From JBNKDD01 sp050288085 (GTDB lineage Bacteria > Chloroflexota > Anaerolineae > Aggregatilineales > UBA3940), in contig JBNKDD010000024.1 in assembly GCA_050288085.1 (NCBI GenBank), positions 1-34,010 of the forward strand: a stretch of 34,010 nt of DNA, read 5' to 3'. Below are positions 14,809-23,186 of the stretch, in pieces. The notes under the pieces were generated by a model that saw only the letters and a list, made by a program, of their open reading frames with translations, was not told the DNA's origin and ran no database searches. How positions within the stretch are numbered: position 1 is the first letter of the stretch; every line of letters begins with the position of its first letter. The position numbers and the translations under genes are program-made.

Positions 14809-16557
14809 TCATTCATTAAACGCGGCTAAGGCTTCCGGTGTACTGATTATCTCCAACGCTTCGATTACGGTCTTGAGCGTCAAAGCCTCCAGGTCTTCCT
14901 CATCCCAATCCTGATAGCCTTGCCTGAACCATCCTTCAGCCATCTCAACAGACAAAGCTAATGCTCGCTTGCTGACCGGGCGACCATATCTTTCCAGCCG
15001 TGCTATCAGGGAACGAGTGGCCTGTTCACCGCCAATCTTGCCTAAAGCCTCTGCGGCGCTTCTAGACCCAAGATGGCAGTCTGAATTAAGCAGTGCTATG
15101 AGCGGTTCAACGGCACATTCGTCACCGATCTCACCAAGTGCCCAGGCCGCCCAGGATGTAATTTCTCCAATAGGAGCACGGCAAGTCAGGTAGCACTCGA
15201 TCAAAGGTTCGGCAGCCCGCCGGTCACCGATTTTGCCAAGCGCATGAATGATGTCTCTCTGTAAGGCTGCTTGCCGATTATGTTTTAGAGAACTGAGCAG
15301 CATGGGGACTGCCGCCGCTGCCAGATCAGGATATTCTTGCCCGATTTCTGCCAGGGCGCTGGCGGCGGAGCGCTGGACGATTGGGTTTGTATCTTCCAGA
15401 GTCTCACAAATTGGCCTGATGACGATCCGGGCCGCCTCGGTATTTTTTGCACCAATATTGCCCAATGCTCTGACGGCATCCCTACGCACAATCATCGCCT
15501 CATCTTTTAGGATGGCAATAAGCGGTTTGATGGCCTTCGGATCGCCGATAGAACCCAGCGCCGAAGCGGTCATAACCCGCATGGTATCCGAAGGCCCATT
15601 TGCCAGAATGGGTATCAAATATTCAGTCGCTTGCTCCCCAAATACATTCAATGCCCGCACAGCGCCCTGGCGCACCGATGAGTGTGAATCATGGAGCATT
15701 CTAGCCAACGCCTCAATAGATTCTGGGTCTCGCAGCCATGTCAAAGCCTGAATCGTATTGAGCCGCATGGATGCATCTGGATATTCTAAGGTATTGATGA
15801 GTAGTTGGGTCGCTCTCCTATCCCCAATTTTGCCCAGGGCCAGAACCACTTGGCGGTGTGTCGCAGTGTTTTGTGTAGGAATTAATTCCATGAGCGTTTC
15901 GGAGGCACGCGCATCGCCGATCTCGCCCAGCGTCATGATCGCCCATCCCCAGGCTTTTCCGCGGCGCTTTACAAGGACTAGCAGTGGTTCTACAGCAGGT
16001 GCACCAATGCATACCAGCGCATGCTGTATTTCCCGGTTAACCGGAATATCACTGCCAAATGCGGCGATCAGCGGGGCGACTGTGCGCTCATCGCGGAACT
16101 CCGCCAACGCTGCCGCAGCATGGGCACGCACCGGCCAGCGTTCATCGGAAAGTGCAGCGACGAGTGGTTCCAGTGCTGCATCACCAATGTCCGCCAGCGC
16201 TTGATTCGCTTCCTTTCGGTTAACTTCCTGACCATCATGCAGTGACACATTTAGGAGCTCATCCAAACCGCGTTTATCATCAAAGTTAATCCAGAGCGCC
16301 TTAGCTGCTCTGCTTCGGGCAGAGAATGGTGTCAGGCGATCATGCATCAGGTTGAGCAAGCTCTCAACTGCCCGGCGATCTCCTAACTCGGCCAACCGGA
16401 ACAGGGCACGCTCTCGGATGACAGAGTCGTCATGATCTACCATTTCGATCAGGTGAAGAAGGGCGGCCTCACCTCCCAATTGGATGTCCTGGTGTTTGGC
16501 CTTTGGCCCACCGAGAGCCGGTTCATCGCCGCTGCGGCGGCTTTTTCTGGATGTCAT
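14809..16557 (-). CDS. HEAT-repeat protein 4
   Basis: A 582-residue protein with about fifteen HEAT/PBS-lyase-like repeats after a basic N-terminus ('MTSRKSRRSGDEP'). Typical units are 'VRQGAVRALNVFGEQATEYLIPIL', 'VRRDAVRALGNIG' and 'ITSWAAWALGEIGDECAVEPLIALL'. The chain ends 'ALEIISTPEALAAFNE', a variant of the cap found in the three plus-strand HEAT proteins. A GAGGGAG ribosome site precedes the ATG. The basic start could bind nucleic acid or a partner, but this is a guess. It faces the other three genes tail to tail and is divergent from pckA. Confidence 0.88.
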   Translation of the reverse strand: MTSRKSRRSGDEPALGGPKAKHQDIQLGGEAALLHLIEMVDHDDSVIRERALFRLAELGDRRAVESLLNLMHDRLTPFSARSRAAKALWINFDDKRGLDELLNVSLHDGQEVNRKEANQALADIGDAALEPLVAALSDERWPVRAHAAAALAEFRDERTVAPLIAAFGSDIPVNREIQHALVCIGAPAVEPLLVLVKRRGKAWGWAIMTLGEIGDARASETLMELIPTQNTATHRQVVLALGKIGDRRATQLLINTLEYPDASMRLNTIQALTWLRDPESIEALARMLHDSHSSVRQGAVRALNVFGEQATEYLIPILANGPSDTMRVMTASALGSIGDPKAIKPLIAILKDEAMIVRRDAVRALGNIGAKNTEAARIVIRPICETLEDTNPIVQRSAASALAEIGQEYPDLAAAAVPMLLSSLKHNRQAALQRDIIHALGKIGDRRAAEPLIECYLTCRAPIGEITSWAAWALGEIGDECAVEPLIALLNSDCHLGSRSAAEALGKIGGEQATRSLIARLERYGRPVSKRALALSVEMAEGWFRQGYQDWDEEDLEALTLKTVIEALEIISTPEALAAFNE

Positions 16558-16734
16558 CCTTGCTCCCTCACTATGATGTAAGGATACTATATCCTACCCC
16601 AGGACAGGTAATGATCAGATAAACCAGATAAACCAAATAATCCCCCTTCCAGGCCACCAACTGACGTACTTTGATTGATTGTAAGCGCAGTTAAGGCTAC
16701 ACTTGCGTCTAGGAGAGAAAGTTTCCACGCATCG

Positions 16735-16974
16735 CAAGGAGGAGATACTGTGCAAATCCTGTCTACACCACAACACCCTGAGTTAGAGAAACCGGGATTT
16801 AGAACTCTTAATGCGAGCTATTGGCAGTTGTCTACACCACAACCAGTAGACAACATCTACGCAGCAGAACAAGGGGGAGATACAATGCAAATTCTGACTA
16901 CAACGCACCCAGAGTTAGAAAAATTAGGATTCCGGAATCTCAACGCGATCTACTGGCAGTTACACACGCCACAG
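16735..16974 (+). repeat. Tandem duplication of the pckA translation start region
   Basis: Copy 1 (16735-16842) and copy 2 (16870-16974) each contain a ribosome site, a start codon (GTG 16750, ATG 16885) and about 30 matching codons. The copies are 135 bases apart and in the same frame with no stop between. Over 22 aligned codons from Pro-Glu-Leu onward, 8 are identical, 10 differ silently and 4 change the residue, counted by eye. Confidence 0.9.
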
Positions 16975-18486
16975 CTCTATGAGCAGGCGCTCCGCCGCCA
17001 GGAGGGATTTATTTCACATCTTGGGCCGCTTGTGATCCGTACCGGTGACCACACCGGGCGATCTCCCCAGGATAAGTTTATCATCCGGGAGCCTTCCACC
17101 GAGCAGGATATCTGGTGGGGCAATGTAAATCAAGACCTGTCCCCGGAGCAGTTCGATGAGCTTCTTCAAAAGATGCTGGCCTATTTCCAGGGCAACAATG
17201 TGTTTGTCCAGGATTGTTTTGCCGGGGCCGACCTGGAACACCGGATGCCGATCCGGGTGATCACCGAAACCGCGACGGCCAGCTTGTTCGCACGGAATAT
17301 GTTTGTCCGGGCAGAGCAAGAAGAATTGGAAGGCTTCGAACCAGAATTTACCCTGATCCAGGCTCCACACTTCCACGCGATGCCCGAATATGACGGGACA
17401 AACACCTTTGCCTTTATCCTGGTTCATTTCGCCAAGCGGCTGGTGCTGATTGGTGGAACACTTTATAACGGTGAGATCAAGAAGGCGATCTTTAGCGTCA
17501 TGAACTACTATCTCCCCAAGAAGGGCATTCTGTCGATGCACTGCTCGGCCAACGAGGGAGATTATGGAGATGTCGCACTGTTCTTTGGGTTGTCAGGAAC
17601 GGGGAAGACAACCCTCTCCGCCGACTCGACCCGGACCCTGATCGGGGATGATGAGCATGCCTGGAGTGACAAGGGCATCTTCAACCTGGAGGGTGGCTGT
17701 TACGCCAAAGTGATCAATCTATCCAAGACAGGCGAACCGGAGATTTACACCACCACCCGCCGGTTTGGTACGATCCTGGAAAATGTCGGCATGGATATGA
17801 GCACCCGCCGTCTTGACCTGGACGACAACACCTATACCCAGAACACACGGGCCTCATACCCGATCTCTCACATTCCCAACGCCCGGCGTAATGGAGTTGG
17901 GGGGCATCCAAAGAATGTTATTTTCCTGACCGCCGATGCTTTTGGCGTAATGCCGCCGGTTAGCAAATTGACCCCTGAGCAGGCCATGTATCATTTCTTG
18001 AGTGGCTACACGGCCAAGGTCGCCGGGACGGAGACTGGTTTGGGCAGTGAGCCTCAGGCGACTTTTAGTGCCTGCTTTGGCGCGCCGTTCCTGCCTTTGC
18101 ATCCCATGAATTATGCCCGGATGCTCGGTGAAAAAGTCGCCAGGCATGGCGCTACGGTCTGGCTGATCAACACCGGCTGGACAGGCGGCCCCTATGGGGT
18201 CGGCAGCCGGATGCAGTTGTCACATACGCGCTCGATGGTCCACGCCATTCTGGATGGCTCTCTGGATGAGGTCGAAACCTGGCAGGAGCCTTTCTTCGGA
18301 TTGCATGTGCCGGTGAGCTGCCGCAACGTACCTGAGGAACTGCTCAACCCGCGCAACACCTGGCAAGACCCGGACGCCTACGATCAGAAGGCCCGCGAAC
18401 TGGCCGAGCGTTTCCGGAAGAACTTCGAGCAGTTTGCAGGTGAGGTTGATGATGATGTGTTTGCGGCGGGGCCACCCCAGCCGTAA
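16750..18486 (+). CDS. pckA: Phosphoenolpyruvate carboxykinase (ATP)
   Basis: ATP-type PEP carboxykinase, converting oxaloacetate plus ATP to PEP, CO2 and ADP at the entry to gluconeogenesis. Motifs: 'DHTGRSPQDKFIIRE', the P-loop 'GLSGTGKTTLS', 'IGDDEHAWSDKGIFNLEGG' with the metal-binding Asp residues, and 'LINTGWTGGPYGVG'. From ATG 16885 it is 533 residues, the usual family length. From GTG 16750 it is 578 residues, with a 45-residue N-terminal extension that repeats the canonical N-terminus. The GTG start is listed because its AAGGAGGAG site is the stronger one and the two copies differ mostly at silent positions, implying translation. Both starts may be used. A terminator follows. Confidence 0.93.
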   Translation: MQILSTPQHPELEKPGFRTLNASYWQLSTPQPVDNIYAAEQGGDTMQILTTTHPELEKLGFRNLNAIYWQLHTPQLYEQALRRQEGFISHLGPLVIRTGDHTGRSPQDKFIIREPSTEQDIWWGNVNQDLSPEQFDELLQKMLAYFQGNNVFVQDCFAGADLEHRMPIRVITETATASLFARNMFVRAEQEELEGFEPEFTLIQAPHFHAMPEYDGTNTFAFILVHFAKRLVLIGGTLYNGEIKKAIFSVMNYYLPKKGILSMHCSANEGDYGDVALFFGLSGTGKTTLSADSTRTLIGDDEHAWSDKGIFNLEGGCYAKVINLSKTGEPEIYTTTRRFGTILENVGMDMSTRRLDLDDNTYTQNTRASYPISHIPNARRNGVGGHPKNVIFLTADAFGVMPPVSKLTPEQAMYHFLSGYTAKVAGTETGLGSEPQATFSACFGAPFLPLHPMNYARMLGEKVARHGATVWLINTGWTGGPYGVGSRMQLSHTRSMVHAILDGSLDEVETWQEPFFGLHVPVSCRNVPEELLNPRNTWQDPDAYDQKARELAERFRKNFEQFAGEVDDDVFAAGPPQP

Positions 18487-18514
18487 ACCGCAGTTATCTT
18501 TTCTCGATAATAAT

Positions 18515-18544
18515 GCCCCTTCTGAATAAGTTGGGGCTTTTTTA
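18515..18544 (+). terminator. Intrinsic terminator after pckA
   Basis: GCCCC (18515-18519) pairs with GGGGC (18533-18537), followed directly by a run of six or more T. The adjacent minus-strand permease gene ends at 18555, so the element lies between convergent genes but is oriented for pckA. Confidence 0.8.
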
Positions 18545-18554
18545 TTGGGGGAGA

Positions 18555-19343
18555 TTATCGACCGGGCAGGCTTTGACGCCAGGCATCACTGACACCCGTC
18601 ATGGCGATTACGGTCAGTGTGAGCATTCCACCGGGAGACAGCGCTATCCAGGGCGCAACACGGAGATAAGTCTGCCCTTCACTGAGCATCCGTCCCCAGG
18701 TGACGAGAGAAAGCGACCCACCCAGGCCAAGATAATCCAGTGTGGCGATATTCAACAGCGACCAGGCGTAGATCAGCGTGGCAAAGGTAATGGCCTCGCC
18801 CAATACATTGGGCAGCAGGTGTCTCCAGATGATCCGCCAGCGCCCACCTCCCAGAGCATAAGTGGCTTCGATAAACAGGTTGTTCCGCACCGATAGAATC
18901 GCTGCCCGGATCAAACGGCTGTAGACTGGCATCAATGCGACACCTACCGCGATGGCGATCTGGACAGGGCCAGTATCCAGTACCGCAACCAAGGCCAGCG
19001 CCAGCAGCAATCCGGGCAAAGCCAGGGCAATATCCACGATGCGCATCAGCATCCAATCGATCTGACCGCCGAATACACCGGCCAGCCCTCCAGTGATCAA
19101 TCCCAGCAGCAGGGCAATCATGGTGGATAGGGTTGCCCCGGTCAGGCTGTTGCGTGCCCCATATAAGGTACGGCTCAATACATCCCGGCCAAGCTGATCG
19201 GTTCCGAGCGGGTGAGCCCGGTCTGGTGCGATAAATTGATCGTCAGGCGCGGTCTGTGAGGGATCATAAGGAGTCAGCAAAGGGGCAAGGATGGCAGCCG
19301 CAAGCACTACCAGCAAAACGATGGCCCAGAGTTTATTCCACAT
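18555..19343 (-). CDS. ABC transporter permease, DppC/OppC type
   Basis: A 262-residue inner-membrane permease for a dipeptide/oligopeptide/nickel-type importer. An N-terminal membrane segment (about 5-22) is followed by 'DQFIAPDRAHPLGTDQLGRDVLSR', the DppC-family signature, then about five more membrane segments. An EAA-loop-like 'FIEATYALGGGRWRIIWRHLLPN' contacts the ATPase. It is slightly shorter than most DppC proteins. Its start overlaps the end of the DppB-type gene by 11 bases, so the pair is translationally coupled. No ATPase gene follows; the next gene is convergent pckA. Confidence 0.92.
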   Translation of the reverse strand: MWNKLWAIVLLVVLAAAILAPLLTPYDPSQTAPDDQFIAPDRAHPLGTDQLGRDVLSRTLYGARNSLTGATLSTMIALLLGLITGGLAGVFGGQIDWMLMRIVDIALALPGLLLALALVAVLDTGPVQIAIAVGVALMPVYSRLIRAAILSVRNNLFIEATYALGGGRWRIIWRHLLPNVLGEAITFATLIYAWSLLNIATLDYLGLGGSLSLVTWGRMLSEGQTYLRVAPWIALSPGGMLTLTVIAMTGVSDAWRQSLPGR

Positions 19344-20262
19344 TGAAACGGATACGGGGATCTAGCCAGGCGTGGGATAGATCGGCCAGCAGATTCAGGA
19401 GGCTATAAGCCAGGGCCGCCAGGATGACAATCCCCTGGACAACCGGCAGGTCTTTGTTCAAAACGGCGGTCAGCATCACGCGGCCTAATCCCTGCCGCGC
19501 AAAGATCGTCTCGGTGACCACTGCCCCACCCAGCAAAAAGCCGAATTGCAAGGCAATGATGTCTAATGTAGGCAGCAGTCCAACCCGCACTGCATGGCGA
19601 TAAAGGGCCTGTCCCGGTGAAAGCCCTTTGGCCCGCGCCGCCCGTATGAAGGGTTGGGCCAGGGCCTCGCTCACACCGGTGTCCACTGCGCGGGCAATGC
19701 TCCCCGCCGCACTCAAACCGACCACCAGCGCGGGCAAGATCAATTGGCGGAATGTGCCCTGCCCGGTTGCAGGTAGCCAATCCAGCCGGATAGAAAATAC
19801 CAGGATGAGCAGAATACCGGAAAACACCACCGGCATGCCGAGCATAAACCCGGCGGCTCCCCGGCTGATCGCACTGATCCACCGGCCCTGATTGGCAACG
19901 GCTATCAATCCTAACCCTACCCCGCTGACCAGGGCGACCACCAGCCCCCCGGCAGCCAGGCTGATTGTCGCCCCAAGCTGCTGGCCGATCAACAGGCTGA
20001 CCGGTTGATCAGCAGTCCATGAAACACCCAGATCACCGCGGGTCAGGTTTAATAAGAAGTGCCCGTACTGAACGGGCAGTGGTAGGTCTAACCCCAGTGC
20101 TTCCCGGCGATGTTCCAGGCTGTCTAGAGAAGCGGTGCTTTGTGACAGGGCGGCTTGTGCCGGATCGCCGGGTGTCAGATACAAAATCAGGAACGTAAGC
20201 GTAATAGCAGCCCAGAGCGATAAGACCACTCCCAACAGGCGGCGCAGAACGAAGTTCAGCAC
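19333..20262 (-). CDS. ABC transporter permease, DppB/OppB type
   Basis: A 309-residue permease with the DppB layout: first membrane segment at about 9-30, then 'LILYLTPGDPAQAAL' and an extracytoplasmic loop, then five more segments. The EAA-like motif 'FIRAARAKGLSPGQALYRHAVR' binds the ATPase, and 'VTETIFARQGLGRVMLTAVLNKDLPVVQG' is typical. It starts with GTG three bases after the stop of the binding-protein gene. It forms the translocation channel with the DppC-type partner. The transported molecule may be a peptide, nickel complex or sugar oligomer. Confidence 0.92.
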   Translation of the reverse strand: MLNFVLRRLLGVVLSLWAAITLTFLILYLTPGDPAQAALSQSTASLDSLEHRREALGLDLPLPVQYGHFLLNLTRGDLGVSWTADQPVSLLIGQQLGATISLAAGGLVVALVSGVGLGLIAVANQGRWISAISRGAAGFMLGMPVVFSGILLILVFSIRLDWLPATGQGTFRQLILPALVVGLSAAGSIARAVDTGVSEALAQPFIRAARAKGLSPGQALYRHAVRVGLLPTLDIIALQFGFLLGGAVVTETIFARQGLGRVMLTAVLNKDLPVVQGIVILAALAYSLLNLLADLSHAWLDPRIRFNVE

Positions 20263-20265
20263 AAC

Positions 20266-21831
20266 TTACTGCTCCAGGCTCAAGTCGGTCAGGTAGGGGA
20301 ACCAGCCCTGCGCATCAAAGTGCAATCCCTGGACTCCCGGTTGGCTGGCGTTCAGATTCACCTGATCGCGGATCGGCAGGATCAGGGCCTCGTCCATGAT
20401 CTGCTGCTGAACCTGGGCATAGAGATCGGCCCGCATTTGTGGATCGGCTTCGGCCTGGGCCTCCAAAAGCAGTCGATCCAGTTCTGGATCGGCCACCCCT
20501 GACCAGTTCATCCGTGCATCTGACAGATAGAAACTGTTCAACACAATCGGGTCCAGGCCGGAGAAGTGCACCGAAATGGCGTGATAGTCACCGGAACCGG
20601 CAGCCTCGACCAGCAAAGGATAAGAGGCAACCTGCTCAATTTCAACCTGGAAACCGAGTGTTTCTTCCCATTGACTTTCGAGCAGTTGGGCAACCTCAGA
20701 GATTAAGCCCCAGGGCGGCGCGACCAGTTTAATTTCCGTACCCGCTGCATCGATCCCGGATTCCTCAAGATACGCTGTTGCCAGTTCAGGATCGTAGCTG
20801 TATTGACCCTCTATCGCCGGATCGTAGTAAAGCGTTGCTGCGGTGAGTGGGCCGTAAGCGACTGGCGAATAATCCTGAAAAACAGCCTGAACAATGGCTT
20901 CCCGGTCGGTGGCAAGAATCAGCGCCTGCCGCACCAACAGGTTATCAGTCGGTGGCTGTTGAGTATTGAAGAAAAACTGAAGCGGTTGGCCGGGAACGGC
21001 GGCAGGTTTCAGGGTAATGGCTTCATCTTCGGAAAGCTGGCGGGCATCGGTCGGGAGCAATTCGCCCATGATGTCAGCCTCACCACTTTCCAGGGCGAGG
21101 GCACGGGTTGCCGGGTCAGGGAAGAAGTGGAACACAATCCGATCAACCTGCGGCACACCGGTATTCACGACGGTCGATGGCCCCCAGGTATAATCCGGGT
21201 TGCTCTCCAGCACCAACCGGTCATTCGCGATATATTCGACAAACCGGTATGGGCCGGTGCCAACCTGGTGAAACTGGTAGTTGGCATCATCCCATTCTTC
21301 TAATGCCTGGGGCGATGCCATCCCCAGGTAGGGCTGGCTCAAGCCGTCCATCAATGGGGCAAACGGTTCACTCAGCACAATCGAGACGGTATAGTCATCG
21401 TTCACATCAATCCGATCAACCGGGCCGATCAGTTGGGCCGCTTTGAGGGAGTTGACCTCTGGATCGAGAATGCGTTCGATATTCGTTTTGACCGCTTCCG
21501 CGTTGAAGGGTGTCCCATCGTGGAAGGTCACATCCTGGCGCAGGTCGAAGGTATAAGTCAGCGCATCGTCGCTGATCTGCCAGGATTCGGCCAGGCCGGG
21601 GACAAAATCCAGGGTTTCGCTGTCGCGGTAGACCAGTGTATCGTAAACACTGCGCAGCGGGATACCTAGCTCGGAAGAGGCATGGATGTGAGGATCAATG
21701 CCGGAAGGTGAGAGGGTCAGACCGTACACCAGTTCAGACGGTGATGATTCTTGCGCAGGGGAACTGCATCCTACAAAAATGATCGCCATGGCAAATGCCA
21801 CAGCGAACCGGGTTTTTAATCTTTGGTTCAT
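20266..21831 (-). CDS. Peptide-type ABC transporter substrate-binding lipoprotein
   Basis: A 521-residue family-5 solute-binding protein (DppA/OppA/NikA type). The signal peptide ends at 'IIFVGCSS' (lipid-bearing Cys22). Family blocks include 'YGLTLSPSGIDPHIH', 'LAESWQISDDALTYTFDLRQDVTFHDGTPFNAEAVK' (shown here in full only by position, residues about 80-115) and 'RQALILATDREAIVQAVF'. It captures the ligand outside the membrane and hands it to the two permeases downstream. The ligand cannot be deduced. A promoter of good quality lies about 100 bases upstream (21924-21952), next to an array of TGTCCAAA-like boxes. Confidence 0.92.
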   Translation of the reverse strand: MNQRLKTRFAVAFAMAIIFVGCSSPAQESSPSELVYGLTLSPSGIDPHIHASSELGIPLRSVYDTLVYRDSETLDFVPGLAESWQISDDALTYTFDLRQDVTFHDGTPFNAEAVKTNIERILDPEVNSLKAAQLIGPVDRIDVNDDYTVSIVLSEPFAPLMDGLSQPYLGMASPQALEEWDDANYQFHQVGTGPYRFVEYIANDRLVLESNPDYTWGPSTVVNTGVPQVDRIVFHFFPDPATRALALESGEADIMGELLPTDARQLSEDEAITLKPAAVPGQPLQFFFNTQQPPTDNLLVRQALILATDREAIVQAVFQDYSPVAYGPLTAATLYYDPAIEGQYSYDPELATAYLEESGIDAAGTEIKLVAPPWGLISEVAQLLESQWEETLGFQVEIEQVASYPLLVEAAGSGDYHAISVHFSGLDPIVLNSFYLSDARMNWSGVADPELDRLLLEAQAEADPQMRADLYAQVQQQIMDEALILPIRDQVNLNASQPGVQGLHFDAQGWFPYLTDLSLEQ

Positions 21832-21923
21832 TTGAGGAACGCTGCTTTTCTAATTTAGAGTAACGTCTACTTGGGCCAGGCTAGTTCAAAAGGCCCACCA
21901 TATCCTTTTCCACATAGCTCGTA

Positions 21924-21952
21924 AGTATACGAACGGGATTTGGTTTCAGCAA
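21924..21952 (-). promoter_or_regulatory. Promoter of the ABC transporter operon
   Basis: On the minus strand, TTGCTG (21952-21947), a 17-base spacer and TATACT (21929-21924) form a standard sigma-70 promoter reading towards the binding-protein gene. The nearest TGTCCAAA box begins six bases upstream of the -35. Confidence 0.6.
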
Positions 21953-22222
21953 CAACTATGTCCAAACAATGTTGAAAACATATCCAAAGTTTTTGATATT
22001 GTGGAAAACTTTGCAAAATGTCTGGACATTACAATTGAATATCAACTTTTTTTGAACATAATTTAAATCATTCCACCCGCCTGATGTCCAAAGTTTCGGG
22101 TTCAAAGAACGAGTTTTGGACATTTCAACACGCTCTACGACTACCATTACGATCTATTTACTATGGTATTCAATAAGAGATTCTCTTTAGTAACTGCCCC
22201 CCGCGCGATTATCCAAACAAGG

Positions 22223-22228
22223 TATAAT
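22223..22228 (+). promoter_or_regulatory. -10 box of the membrane-anchored/secreted protein operon
   Basis: TATAAT at 22223-22228 has no good -35 at the expected place; a TATCCAAAC box sits just upstream instead, as in activator-dependent promoters. Transcription would start near 22235, which rules out translation from the in-frame start at 22163. Confidence 0.55.
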
Positions 22229-22252
22229 GGCCTTTGTTTTTCAGACCGGTAC

Positions 22253-23182
22253 ATGGTGGTCATGGTCAATTTATCGAAAAGAACGATAATCATCATCCTG
22301 GGTATTCTCTTTACCATTTTTGTTGTGTTGTTATTGGTTGCTTTATCGATTGAGGGGCCGACCGCCGATCAATCGGGTCCGCTTGCCGGTATCTTACCGC
22401 CGCCCATCCCGACTGACATTCCCTTGACTCCAACCTCACAGCCGGGAGAAGCAGCAGTCGAAGCCGCGGATATTTCGGTCGGCACACCACCTGAATCAAG
22501 CCCGGGATTGCCTACAGCGACTCCCATCGGTGCTGTCCCCGGATTGGTATTGACCCCGGCAGATGAACTCCCCGATCTGAGCGATGTGATCGTGACCGAA
22601 ACCGGGGCCACTCCCTTACCGGCTGAAACGCTCCTTCAATATGAATCTTCCGGTTCGGGCAGTACCCCTGAATTTGACCTGCCACCGGGTATGTACCGGG
22701 TATTCTTTGCCACCGATTCTCCCTCCAGCGTGGTTACCCCGGTTGTGTTGGATGGAGATTGCAGCACCTATCCTTTATTTATTGAATCGAAAGCAGTTGA
22801 GGGCAGTGCGACCTACCGTTCGACCGGCTGCCGGGTTCGTTTTGACGTGGATGAAGTTGACGGGGAATGGACAATCATCGTCGAATCGGTCACGAAGGAA
22901 GGCGTCTCGACCGTGCCGGTTAACCTGTCCGGGGACGGTCCTACCACCAGCAGCCTGATCGATTTACCGTCGGGGGATTACCATCTTGACCTGCAAACAG
23001 ACAGCCCGTATAGTATGGTCATACCAATTGTTGTTGATGGGCCGTGCTTGGAACGACCGGTTATTCTGGCAGAAAATCCAGGCCACTTTGAAGCGACTTA
23101 CCGCTCGATGGGCTGCCAGATTGTTTTTCAGATAAGCAGCGTCACAGACACCTGGAATCTCACCATCATACTGGACAACTAA
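22253..23182 (+). CDS. Membrane-anchored protein with two tandem extracytoplasmic repeats
   Basis: About 309 residues, no family recognised. One membrane segment lies near the N-terminus ('IIIILGILFTIFVVLLLVAL'), then a Pro/Thr/Ser-rich stalk (about 40-145), then two related units of about 85 residues. Unit 1 has 'FDLPPGMYRVFFATDSPSS' and 'ATYRSTGCRVRFDVDEV'; unit 2 has 'IDLPSGDYHLDLQTDSPYS' and 'ATYRSMGCQIVFQISSV'. Each unit has a pair of cysteines, probably disulfide-bonded. The units look like small beta domains. ATG 22253 is chosen because the promoter box lies at 22223; ATG 22262 is also possible. The stop is four bases before the large secreted protein gene, so the two are co-expressed. 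Confidence 0.75.
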   Translation: MVVMVNLSKRTIIIILGILFTIFVVLLLVALSIEGPTADQSGPLAGILPPPIPTDIPLTPTSQPGEAAVEAADISVGTPPESSPGLPTATPIGAVPGLVLTPADELPDLSDVIVTETGATPLPAETLLQYESSGSGSTPEFDLPPGMYRVFFATDSPSSVVTPVVLDGDCSTYPLFIESKAVEGSATYRSTGCRVRFDVDEVDGEWTIIVESVTKEGVSTVPVNLSGDGPTTSSLIDLPSGDYHLDLQTDSPYSMVIPIVVDGPCLERPVILAENPGHFEATYRSMGCQIVFQISSVTDTWNLTIILDN

Positions 23183-23186
23183 AGAC

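Larger units (their letters stand above)
21832..22252. promoter_or_regulatory. AT-rich divergent control region with TGTCCAAA boxes
   Basis: No gene is supported here. The stretch is clearly AT-richer than its flanks and lies between divergent transcription units. It holds six related boxes: ATGTCCAAAC (21958-21967), ATATCCAAAG (21980-21989), the palindrome AATGTCTGGACATT (22017-22030), GATGTCCAAAG (22083-22093), GTTTTGGACATT (22113-22124, inverted) and TTATCCAAAC (22209-22218). The fourth and fifth form a 9-bp inverted repeat with a 21-base spacer. They look like binding sites for one regulator serving both directions. Confidence 0.6.

Noticed and set aside
16675..16749. The most upstream in-frame start for pckA at 16675
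   Set aside because: No ribosome site there; strong sites precede GTG 16750 and ATG 16885.
21956..22147. Minus-strand frame of 63 codons in the AT-rich spacer
   Set aside because: It covers the array of regulatory boxes, has no ribosome site and matches nothing; more likely chance in AT-rich DNA.
22163..22252. Upstream extension of the membrane-anchored protein from ATG 22163
   Set aside because: A consensus TATAAT at 22223-22228 lies inside it, so the transcript would start downstream of that codon.
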